64,000 bases of DNA from Deltaproteobacteria bacterium (GTDB lineage: Bacteria; Bdellovibrionota; Bdellovibrionia; Bdellovibrionales; JAMPXM01). Below are positions 25,864 through 33,314 of this stretch, one piece after another. Position 1 is the first letter of the stretch, and every line of letters starts with the position of its first letter. The notes under the pieces are model-generated. The model saw nothing but the letters and a program-made list of their open reading frames with translations, did not search any database and had not been told where the DNA came from. The position numbers and the translations under genes were made by a program. The stretch spans positions 434,001-498,000 of the forward strand of contig JAFLCB010000001.1 of the NCBI GenBank assembly GCA_017302795.1. Direction: 5' to 3'.

Positions 25864-27378
25864 ATGGCTGAAAAACCAATGTTTAAAAAAGTTCTGATCG
25901 CCAATCGTGGCGAAATCGCCCTTCGCGTCATTCGTTCGTGTCGCGAGCTCGGAATTTCTTCGGTCGCCGTTTACTCGGATGCCGACAGAAACTCCTTGCA
26001 CGTTGTTCTTGCCGACGAGGCTTACAATGTGGGCCCTGCGCCTTCGAAGGATTCTTACCTCAACCTTGACCGCATCATGGGCGCTGTTAAGGCATCGGGC
26101 GCCGATGCCGTTCATCCTGGCTATGGTTTCCTTTCGGAAAATACGGAATTCGCAGAAGCATTGCGAAAGGCCGGCGTTACTTTCATCGGACCAACGCCAG
26201 AAAACATCATGGCAATGGGTGATAAAATCTCTGCGATTCGCCTGATGCGCGATGCGGGTGTACCTACAGTGCCGGGATCTGGCGGCCCCGTGGACACGAT
26301 CGAAGAGGCTAAAACAGTTGTCGAGAAAATCGGCCTACCCGTCATGATCAAGGCCACCGCTGGTGGCGGCGGCAAGGGGATGCGTGTCGTTCACAAAATG
26401 GAAGATCTCGAAAGCCACTACCGCGCCGCACGCTCGGAAGGTTTGAACTACTTTAAGAATGACACTGTTTACATCGAACGTTTTATTCAAAACCCGAAGC
26501 ATGTCGAAGTGCAGGTTTTTGGCGATACTCACGGCAACGTTTGCCATCTGTTTGAGCGCGAGTGTTCCGTTCAACGAAGGAACCAGAAGCTGATGGAAGA
26601 ATCTCCATCGCCTTCGGTTCCTAACGAAGTGCGAACGCGCTTAGGCGACGTCGCTGTCAAGGCGGCGAAAGCGATCAAGTACATTGGCGCGGGAACGTTC
26701 GAATTCATTTTCGACAATGTGACCAAAGAATTTTTCTTTATGGAAATGAACACCCGCCTACAGGTCGAGCACCCAGTCACAGAAATGGTAACGGGTATTG
26801 ATCTCGTGCAAGAGCAAATATTTGTCGCCCTTGGCCGACCGCTTAGTTTCAAGCAGGCGGATGTAGTTCAGCGTGGTCATGCCATCGAAGCGCGAATTTG
26901 TGCCGAAGATCCGTTTACATTTGTTCCTTCACCCGGCCTTATTCGCCGCTGTCGCCATCCACAGGGGCCATTCATTCGAACGGATTCTTACGCCTATCCA
27001 GGCTACGAAGTTCCAATCTACTATGATCCGATGGTCGCTAAGCTGATCGCCTGGGGGCCCGATCGCGATACCGCCATTCGAAGGCTCGATCGCGCTCTTA
27101 CTGAATTCACACTGACCGGAATCAAGACAAATATTCTTCTACACAAGTCGATCCTACAGTCGCCGAAGTTTCTTGATGGAACTTACACGACACAATTCTG
27201 CGACAAGGATTTAGAGATTAAGATGCCGAAGCTGTTCCGCCAGGTGGACGATCACGTTTTCCTGATTACGGCTGCCATTGCTGCCTACAATGATAAAAAG
27301 GCAAAATCAGTCTCTGATTACAACGTCGCAAGCCGCTGGAAGTCTGTGGGCCGCGCCAACAGCCTTAGGGATCAATAG
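25864..27378 (+). CDS. pccA: Biotin carboxylase subunit of acyl-CoA carboxylase
   Basis: 504 residues from ATG 25864. MFKKVLIANRGEIALRVIRS opening, then DAVHPGYGFLSEN, the ATP-grasp glycine loop MIKATAGGGGKGMRVVHKME, EVQVFGDTHGNVCHLFEREC, MNTRLQVEHPVTEMVTGIDL and HAIEARICAEDP. It ends without a biotin-binding domain, which is supplied by the next gene, so the complex is of the split type. It carboxylates biotin with ATP and bicarbonate. The short gaps to pccB (30 bases) and the carrier gene (9 bases) show one transcript. Confidence 0.93.
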   Translation: MAEKPMFKKVLIANRGEIALRVIRSCRELGISSVAVYSDADRNSLHVVLADEAYNVGPAPSKDSYLNLDRIMGAVKASGADAVHPGYGFLSENTEFAEALRKAGVTFIGPTPENIMAMGDKISAIRLMRDAGVPTVPGSGGPVDTIEEAKTVVEKIGLPVMIKATAGGGGKGMRVVHKMEDLESHYRAARSEGLNYFKNDTVYIERFIQNPKHVEVQVFGDTHGNVCHLFERECSVQRRNQKLMEESPSPSVPNEVRTRLGDVAVKAAKAIKYIGAGTFEFIFDNVTKEFFFMEMNTRLQVEHPVTEMVTGIDLVQEQIFVALGRPLSFKQADVVQRGHAIEARICAEDPFTFVPSPGLIRRCRHPQGPFIRTDSYAYPGYEVPIYYDPMVAKLIAWGPDRDTAIRRLDRALTEFTLTGIKTNILLHKSILQSPKFLDGTYTTQFCDKDLEIKMPKLFRQVDDHVFLITAAIAAYNDKKAKSVSDYNVASRWKSVGRANSLRDQ

Positions 27379-27387
27379 GAGTTAGCT

Positions 27388-27942
27388 ATGTTTTTTGAAG
27401 CAACACTTGGAACTGACGTCGGCGATAAGAACTTTCGGATTGATATCAACGAGACTCGCAAATCTTGGAAGATTGCCCTTCAGGAGGGTGGCCAAGAAGA
27501 CGGTGGCGAATGGGTTCGTTATGAAATCTCAAAAAACGAATACAAAACCGTCGAGAACATCATCAATCTCATTTGGGAAGGTGGTTCGTACGTTTTGGAC
27601 GTTTACGGTTCAGGCATCGATTACACCGTCTACACAAGGTCAAGCTATCGCAACGTACGCATCTACAACGACGAAGCGCTTTTACACGAGTCGCTAAAGA
27701 AAGGCGGCCAACTTGGCGGCGGCGACAATCTTGTCGCTGGAATGCCAGGGAAAATTGTTAAGATCATGGTTAATAAAGGCGACATCGTTAAGGCCAACCA
27801 GCCGATCTTGATTATGGAAGCGATGAAAATGGAAAACGAAATGCGCGCCTCTGTGGAAGTAAAGATCAAAGACATTCTTGTAAAACCAGCCGACTCGGTC
27901 GAATCTGGACAAACATTAGTTCTGTTTGAACCGGTCAAGTAA
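27388..27942 (+). CDS. Biotin carboxyl carrier subunit
   Basis: 184 residues. Residues about 110-184 form a biotinyl domain: LVAGMPGKIVKIMVNKGDIV, then ILIMEAMKMENEMRASVEVK, where the Lys of AMKM is biotinylated, and SVESGQTLVLFEPVK. The N-terminal about 105 residues are beta-rich and resemble the BT (subunit-docking) region of propionyl-CoA carboxylase alpha chains, which suggests the split happened between BC and BT domains. It carries carboxybiotin between pccA and pccB. Its stop overlaps the next small gene (TAATG). Confidence 0.9.
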   Translation: MFFEATLGTDVGDKNFRIDINETRKSWKIALQEGGQEDGGEWVRYEISKNEYKTVENIINLIWEGGSYVLDVYGSGIDYTVYTRSSYRNVRIYNDEALLHESLKKGGQLGGGDNLVAGMPGKIVKIMVNKGDIVKANQPILIMEAMKMENEMRASVEVKIKDILVKPADSVESGQTLVLFEPVK

Positions 27943-28115
27943 TGGACGCGTACGCGGAGCCCAGCTATTTCGTCGGATGGGGAACGCTGGCGCTGATCAA
28001 CGCTGGCCTTGCCCAGTCCAAAAATCGCAGCGGCCTAATTTGGTTTTTGTTATCAATCCCACTTGGGCCGATCGCTACTTTTCTCCTTGTTACCTTTTTC
28101 AGCGACCGCCCGTAA
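27942..28115 (+). CDS. 57-residue hydrophobic protein inside the propionyl/methylmalonyl-CoA operon
   Basis: A short frame whose ATG overlaps the stop of the biotin carrier gene (TAATG) and ends 12 bases before the mutase gene. It starts MDAYAEPSYFVGWGTLALIN and has two hydrophobic stretches, the first at about residues 9-23, the second SGLIWFLLSIPLGPIATFLL, joined by a polar turn (AQSKNRS), so a two-helix membrane hairpin is plausible. The coupling and the complete fit into the operon are the evidence; I recognise no family. It may anchor the enzymes to the membrane or have an unrelated function. Confidence 0.65.
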   Translation: MDAYAEPSYFVGWGTLALINAGLAQSKNRSGLIWFLLSIPLGPIATFLLVTFFSDRP

Positions 28116-28127
28116 GGAAATTTTCAC

Positions 28128-29732
28128 ATGCCGAAAAATCGCAAAGACTCTTTCAAAACCTCAAGCGGAATCGAACCAAAGGCGTTCTATTCCGCAAACG
28201 ATTGGCCACCTAAAGGCCAGACTGCAGAAAGTCTTTTGGGTGAGCCTGGCGATTTCCCCTACACGCGCGGCGTTCAATCGACCATGTATCGTGGGCGCCT
28301 CTGGACAATGCGCCAGTACGCAGGATTTGGCTCTGCAAAAGAGTCGAACACTCGTTACAAAATGCTCCTCGATCGCGGACAAACAGGCCTCTCGGTCGCG
28401 TTCGATTTGCCGACACAGATGGGCTATGACTCGGATCACGTCATGTCGACTGGCGAGGTCGGAAAAGTAGGCGTGGCCATCTCTTCAATTGAGGACATGG
28501 AAGTGCTCCTAAAGGACCTCCCACTCGAGAAAATTTCTACTTCGATGACGATCAATTCGACGGCCGGAATACTGCTAGCTCTATACATTGCCGTTGCAAA
28601 GCGACGTGGGATTTCCGCCGACAAACTAACCGGCACTATTCAGAACGACCTATTGAAAGAGTATATCGCTCGGGGCACCTATATTTTTCCACCTCGCCCA
28701 TCTCTTCGCCTGATCACAGATATTTTCGATTACTGCGCAAAAGAAGTTCCAAATTGGAATACAATTTCGATTTCTGGCTATCACATTCGCGAAGCGGGAT
28801 CGACCGCAGCTCAAGAAATTGCTTTCACTTTAGCTAACGGAATTACCTATGTCGAGGCGGCGATTGAAAAGGGACTCGATATCGATTCATTTGCGGGTCG
28901 TCTTTCCTTTTTCTTCAACGTTCACAATAATTTTCTAGAAGAAGTCGCCAAGTTCCGTGCTGCACGTCGAATGTGGGCAAAGATCATGCGGGATCGTTTT
29001 AAGGCCAAGGATGACAAAAGCTGGCGCCTTCGCTTTCACTCCCAAACCGCCGGCTCAACTTTAACGGCACAGCAGCCCGAGAATAATATTGTTCGTGTCA
29101 CCATCCAGGCACTTGCGAGCGTTCTTGGCGGAACGCAGTCGCTACATACAAATTCAATGGACGAAGCGCTCGGTCTTCCAACCGAGAAAGCCGCGACGAT
29201 TGCCCTTAGGACACAGCAAATTGTCGCCCATGAGTCTGGCGCCGCTGATGTTATTGATCCGTTCGCGGGAAGTTATTATGTCGAAAACCTGACCGATGAG
29301 CTTGAAGCGAAAGCCACCGATTACATCACTAGGATCGAAGGCCTCGGCGGAGTTGTGAAGTGCATCGAGACTGGATGGATTCAGAGAGAGATTCAGCAGG
29401 CGGCTTATGATTATCAACGTGCCGTGGAATCGAAACGTGAAATAGTTGTCGGCGTTAATGAATTTGTTCAAAACACGAATATCTCTCCGGAAATTATGAA
29501 AATTTCTGAATCTGTTTCGAACGAACAGATCGTGCGATTGAAGGCGTTTAAAGCGAAACGCAACCAAAGTGCTGTGAACGAAAACCTTGCTCGAATTAAG
29601 ACGGCCGCTGGTACGGATAAAAATTTGATGCCTCTTTTTGTCGAGGCCGTCGAGGCCGGCTGTACCCTGGGTGAAATCTCGGACTCGCTTCGTGGCGTGT
29701 TCGGCTTCTATAAAGAAACGATCACCGTCTGA
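28128..29732 (+). CDS. Methylmalonyl-CoA mutase, catalytic (substrate-binding) subunit without B12 domain
   Basis: 534 residues with AAGGAAA just upstream. Mutase hallmarks: [80 protein letters not shown], and [20 protein letters not shown]. The protein ends after [16 protein letters not shown], where one-chain mutases would continue into a cobalamin-binding domain; no DxHxxG motif is present. It is therefore the alpha chain of the two-part type, and the B12 subunit must lie outside the window. With the carboxylase it converts propionyl-CoA to succinyl-CoA. Confidence 0.92.
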   Translation: MPKNRKDSFKTSSGIEPKAFYSANDWPPKGQTAESLLGEPGDFPYTRGVQSTMYRGRLWTMRQYAGFGSAKESNTRYKMLLDRGQTGLSVAFDLPTQMGYDSDHVMSTGEVGKVGVAISSIEDMEVLLKDLPLEKISTSMTINSTAGILLALYIAVAKRRGISADKLTGTIQNDLLKEYIARGTYIFPPRPSLRLITDIFDYCAKEVPNWNTISISGYHIREAGSTAAQEIAFTLANGITYVEAAIEKGLDIDSFAGRLSFFFNVHNNFLEEVAKFRAARRMWAKIMRDRFKAKDDKSWRLRFHSQTAGSTLTAQQPENNIVRVTIQALASVLGGTQSLHTNSMDEALGLPTEKAATIALRTQQIVAHESGAADVIDPFAGSYYVENLTDELEAKATDYITRIEGLGGVVKCIETGWIQREIQQAAYDYQRAVESKREIVVGVNEFVQNTNISPEIMKISESVSNEQIVRLKAFKAKRNQSAVNENLARIKTAAGTDKNLMPLFVEAVEAGCTLGEISDSLRGVFGFYKETITV

Positions 29733-29741
29733 CCGGCACAA

Positions 29742-30929
29742 CTAGATGTAGTATTCCTTGGCTCGCTTCTGAAAGATGAAGCCGGTCGGACTGTATTGCT
29801 GCGAATAGGCTCCAGCGCTGCCGACGACGATTAAATCTCCAGGTCCAACCCTTGGCCAGTGTACGTCCGCAGCAAAGACATCCGCTTCCGAGCACGTTTT
29901 TCCGCAAATCATCATCCGTTCTTTGTTCGCTTTGGTGCGGGACTTCGACCGTATCGGAAAAATTGGAAAACTTCTGTGCATGAACTGCCCGGCTCGAGTA
30001 GCTGCCATAAAGTGATGAAGGCCTCCGTTCGTAATGACAACGGTTCTTCCGGAAATCCTTTTTACATAAAGAACCTTCATCACGTAGAATCCCGCATTTG
30101 CAGCTATATATCGACCTGACTCGCAAAAAAGTGTGGGCTTGGCTCTAAACGGCATTGAAGCCTTCACCGAGCGAAAGAGTGAGGAAAACTTGCGCAAGTC
30201 GAAAGGGGAATCGGTTTCGAAATAGGGGACTCCGAAACCGCCCCCCAAGTTAATATAGCTAGTATCCGCTTTTTTAACGGAACAAATACTCAGCGAATCT
30301 CTAAAGGTTTCAATCAAATCTGTTGCGCTTAGTGATTGGGATCGTACATGACAATGAAACCCATTTGTGTTTTTAAGTATAAAGTCTCGCTCTTCATTAG
30401 AGCACTCGTCGAGATCGATTCCAAACTGTGCGTCGGGTCGGCGTGAGAGTCGAAGTAGCACTTCGGTTTTTTCATTGAATTTCATCACCTCTTTTAGTTC
30501 TTCCAACGACTCAACAACTAGATAGCCGATATTTTTTTTTAACGCGAACTTGATATCTTCGCTTGTCTTTCCCGGGCCAATGAAACTGATCGCCGCTGGC
30601 TTGCAGTTCGCCCGCAAACAAATTTCGAGTTCTTCTCGAGAGGAAACATCAAAGGCCATCCCTAGCGAATTTAAACGTCTCACAATTTCCGGTGCAGAAT
30701 TGCACTTAAGTGAATAAAAAACCTGTACATCTGGGCCTACAGCTCTATTCAGCTTAAGGGCGTTTCGTTCAATAGCGTCTAACGAATAGAGAAAAAAGTC
30801 CTCCGGTTCGCGACTAGCTATTTCTATGATTTTCGATGTTATGTTCTTCTCAATCTTAAGCGCGCTCGCCACATTAATTCCCCGTTTTTCGTGAATCTGA
30901 AAACTGACAATTGATTTGCCGGTCCACAT
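29742..30929 (-). CDS. Fold-III PLP-dependent decarboxylase (Orn/DAP type; exosortase-associated-like)
   Basis: 395 residues from ATG 30929 (GGAG 9 bases upstream, 56-base overlap with the SGNH gene); GTG 30872, right after that gene's stop, would give 376. PLP lysine 75 in VQVFYSLKCNSAPEIVRRLN, FIGPGKTSEDI near 117-127, the glycine loop INLGGGFGVPYFETDSPFDL near 226-245, FCESGRYIAANAGFYV near 268, TNGGLHHFMAATRAGQFMHR near 300, C346-S-E-A-D and Tyr375 of the active-site pocket. The GGFGVPYF and NGGLHH motifs are those of decarboxylases found with exosortase A (TIGR03099) and of the carrier-protein-dependent decarboxylase BtrK. The usual G in the H-x-G-S-Q motif is Arg196 (HVRSQ). Likely partner of the ACP and ligase nearby. 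Confidence 0.85.
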   Translation of the reverse strand: MWTGKSIVSFQIHEKRGINVASALKIEKNITSKIIEIASREPEDFFLYSLDAIERNALKLNRAVGPDVQVFYSLKCNSAPEIVRRLNSLGMAFDVSSREELEICLRANCKPAAISFIGPGKTSEDIKFALKKNIGYLVVESLEELKEVMKFNEKTEVLLRLSRRPDAQFGIDLDECSNEERDFILKNTNGFHCHVRSQSLSATDLIETFRDSLSICSVKKADTSYINLGGGFGVPYFETDSPFDLRKFSSLFRSVKASMPFRAKPTLFCESGRYIAANAGFYVMKVLYVKRISGRTVVITNGGLHHFMAATRAGQFMHRSFPIFPIRSKSRTKANKERMMICGKTCSEADVFAADVHWPRVGPGDLIVVGSAGAYSQQYSPTGFIFQKRAKEYYI

Positions 30930-32499
30930 TTTGGAATGCTCCGGAGAGGCTCAATTCCTGGCAAATTTGCTGTGCAATCAGATCGTTACCGACCTCAGTC
31001 AAATGAAGGAGATCGCTTTCAAAAAGATCAAGGACACTTTTTTTCGAATTCTGGATATAAATCCTAAGACCGGCAGCAGTATCGAGATAGCGAACACATG
31101 GAATCTCGCCTAGCCCCGCCCTCAGTGGTGCCAATGGCTGACTTGGATACTGTAACACCAAGACGATCGTGTCTGTTTTGCATACTGCTTTTATTGAATC
31201 CACCAAAGGCGGATAAATTCTTAGTTTGTTTTCGATTGGAGCTCCCTCGGTAAGCTCCAGGTACCACGACCCGGCGATCTCAGAATCACTTGTGTCCGAT
31301 TTCATTATGGACCATGGGGAATATTTCGAAGACATGGGCATTTTTTTTGCCACCTTTTCCTTTAGTTGAACGATCTCCGGCAAAGGATCTTTCATGTCTC
31401 GATAGATTTTCAAAAAGGCAGCAAAGTCGGCAATCGATGGTTGGAAATCAAGAATCCGCGACGCACAACTCTTTAACGCCGAGAGCTTGTCGTCAAAAAT
31501 CAGATACTGCCGACACATGGAACGGAAAAGGAGGTCAAACTTCATTTTATCGGCCTCACTCGCGCGGGAATAGGCCAACCCAACTTGTGCGGCCATCGAG
31601 GCATACTTTTCCGGATTTTTTGTTCGGGCGAAATATGCAAGACCATGAAACAAAAGAAGTTCGGAGTTTGGGTAAGCTGTTAAGCAGCGATTTAAAATTT
31701 GTTCTTCAAGCTTTAGATTATTATCGGCGACTCCAACCTGACCCAAAATGTAAAGACAACCTCGATTCGTCACCTTTTTTACCTGCGGAAGGTCTTTTAA
31801 GATTTTTACTTTCTGTCGAAACTGTTTTTCCATCGACATCGCAAATTCTGCCTCACTCCGATCGCCATCTTTCCCGCTGATCAAGTCTGCCAGACGCGAA
31901 GCTACCCCAAAACTTCCCTGCTTTAATTTGATGTAGAATAGCGCTTCTAAGCTTTCAAACGAGAGATGGTTTGCGCTAAGCTTTTTTTCAAGCTCAAAGA
32001 GAACTCTCTCGTTAGACATTTCAAAGTACAAAAGCTTATTTATATCTCGCTGTTTACCGAATTCCGAAGAAATACTATTCCAAATTGGCTGAAGGTACTT
32101 TTTAACGGATTGTATCGAAGCTCTTAGTAGCAGCGAGTAGTTCTGCTTCTCCAATATTGAAAGCTCTGGGGATTCACTGAATAATCCCGAACTTCTGCCT
32201 AGCATGAGAACCAGCACGGTCGGTGAAAGCTTAGACATAGCGATCCCGACCTCATCGGCCAATTCGACTTGTGTGTGGCCGGGTCCGTAACGATTTTGTA
32301 AATTAGCTTTTACGTTCTGGGACCTAAGAAGAAGGTCCAATCGCCCTGGAAAAATTGACGACACGGAATCACCCAAGAAAACTATACTCAGGTCGCCGGT
32401 CGATCTAACAATTGGCGGCGGCGCCAATTTAACGTTGTAACGAAGCGAGACTTCTACCGTTAAGAACATCACTACGACAAAGAGGACCTTCTGAATCAC
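30874..32499 (-). CDS. Membrane-anchored SGNH-like protein with central helical-repeat insert
   Basis: 541 residues. An N-terminal hydrophobic segment (KVLFVVVMFLTVEVSL, 4-19) would anchor it outside the cytoplasm. SGNH/GDSL block I is SIVFLGDSVSS (Ser45), block II YGPGHTQVELADEV, and the last block SDLLHLTEVGNDLI has Asp496 and His499. Block III, normally GxND, reads LMLGRSSG and lacks the Asn. Residues about 150-390 are a helical, TPR-like insertion (ILNRCLTAYPNSELLLFHGL). SGNH domains beside MBOAT proteins (DltD, AlgX/AlgJ) act in acyl transfer to periplasmic polymers, which fits here. Start of a two-gene unit with the decarboxylase. Confidence 0.75.
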   Translation of the reverse strand: MIQKVLFVVVMFLTVEVSLRYNVKLAPPPIVRSTGDLSIVFLGDSVSSIFPGRLDLLLRSQNVKANLQNRYGPGHTQVELADEVGIAMSKLSPTVLVLMLGRSSGLFSESPELSILEKQNYSLLLRASIQSVKKYLQPIWNSISSEFGKQRDINKLLYFEMSNERVLFELEKKLSANHLSFESLEALFYIKLKQGSFGVASRLADLISGKDGDRSEAEFAMSMEKQFRQKVKILKDLPQVKKVTNRGCLYILGQVGVADNNLKLEEQILNRCLTAYPNSELLLFHGLAYFARTKNPEKYASMAAQVGLAYSRASEADKMKFDLLFRSMCRQYLIFDDKLSALKSCASRILDFQPSIADFAAFLKIYRDMKDPLPEIVQLKEKVAKKMPMSSKYSPWSIMKSDTSDSEIAGSWYLELTEGAPIENKLRIYPPLVDSIKAVCKTDTIVLVLQYPSQPLAPLRAGLGEIPCVRYLDTAAGLRIYIQNSKKSVLDLFESDLLHLTEVGNDLIAQQICQELSLSGAFQNVDRQINCQFSDSRKTGN

Positions 32500-32611
32500 C
32501 GCTGAATCATACCCGCCTTCATATAAAGAAATACCGGTCGACGCATTGCGCTGCTTTCATTTCCGTGCGTTGTTGATATCAGCTAACAGCGTTGTTTAAG
32601 ATTTTCACTGA

Positions 32612-32881
32612 ATGAACAAACTCTCGTCTCGGAATGCAGTCCTCTCATTAATTTCTAGTCTTGCGACCTACGACGAACGGATACCTATAGATGACGACAC
32701 CAATTTGTTTAAGGTTAGGATTCTTGATTCGATCAACGCAATCCGACTCGTAGTTTTAATAGAGAAAGAATTCGGGTTCAAAATCAGTCCCTCCGATCTT
32801 GTCGGATCACACTTTGAGACTATAGGTAGCATTTGTGAATTCGTAGACTCGCGAGCCCGTACGCCATATGACAAAGACTGA
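32612..32881 (+). CDS. Acyl/peptidyl carrier protein
   Basis: 89 residues. The four-helix carrier pattern is clear: an N-terminal helix (AVLSLISSLATY), a D-D-D-T-N-L-F turn, then VRILDSINAIRLVVLIEKEF with Ser40 as the phosphopantetheine site (DSI, where DSL is the norm), and GFKISPSDLVGSHFETIGSI. No strong ribosome site is visible. It overlaps the GNAT gene by 14 bases. It differs from a fatty-acid AcpP in its basic DSINAIRL helix and resembles DltC-like and modified-amino-acid carriers. It would hold the activated acyl or aminoacyl group made by the ligase at 33303. Confidence 0.88.
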   Translation: MNKLSSRNAVLSLISSLATYDERIPIDDDTNLFKVRILDSINAIRLVVLIEKEFGFKISPSDLVGSHFETIGSICEFVDSRARTPYDKD

Positions 32882-33314
32882 GATTTCTCAAACCCTCGAT
32901 CCGCAGCCGAGTGAGCTTGCGCTGTATTCCATTCAATTGTGGAACCAGACACTGGCCTCAGTCGAGTCACGGCATCTTGAGCCGCCACTGCTAGTTTCCT
33001 TTCTAGCGCGTGAACCGCTTGGAAGCCCCGTCGGCGGAATACTAATTAAGCACTCATTCGGAGTGATCTATGTCGAATCCTTTTTTGTGCTACCCGGATA
33101 TCAACGCCGCGGGATCGGGAAACAGCTTACAGAGGCTGCCTTTAGCTATGGACGATCAAAAGATTGTTCGCATGTGTTGGCTCAGACTTATGACTTTCAC
33201 ACCGCCCTCGAATTTTTAAATGGTTCTTACGCTGACATTCAACTCGTAGGAAAAATTGAAAATTGCCCACCTCCCTTTACTCTCTACTTTTTTAAAAAAA
33301 ACTTAGGGAATTAG
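32868..33314 (+). CDS. GNAT family acyltransferase
   Basis: 148 residues; the ATG lies within the ACP gene. The GNAT core is visible: GVIYVESFFVLPGYQRRGIG with the Q/R-x-x-G-x-G/A acetyl-CoA loop (QRRGIG, 79-84), then KQLTEAAFSYGRSKDCSHVL and YDFHTALEFLNGSY. It may acetylate an amine of the product or of the carrier-bound aminoacyl group, or move the acyl group from the ACP to an acceptor. Its end overlaps the convergent ligase by 12 bases. Substrate unknown. Confidence 0.85.
   Translation: MTKTEISQTLDPQPSELALYSIQLWNQTLASVESRHLEPPLLVSFLAREPLGSPVGGILIKHSFGVIYVESFFVLPGYQRRGIGKQLTEAAFSYGRSKDCSHVLAQTYDFHTALEFLNGSYADIQLVGKIENCPPPFTLYFFKKNLGN

Noticed and set aside
32500-32611. Possible -35/-10 pair (TTGATA ... 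TTTAAG) in front of the carrier gene.
   Set aside because: The -10 match is poor and transcription would start only a few bases before the ATG; not enough to call a promoter.
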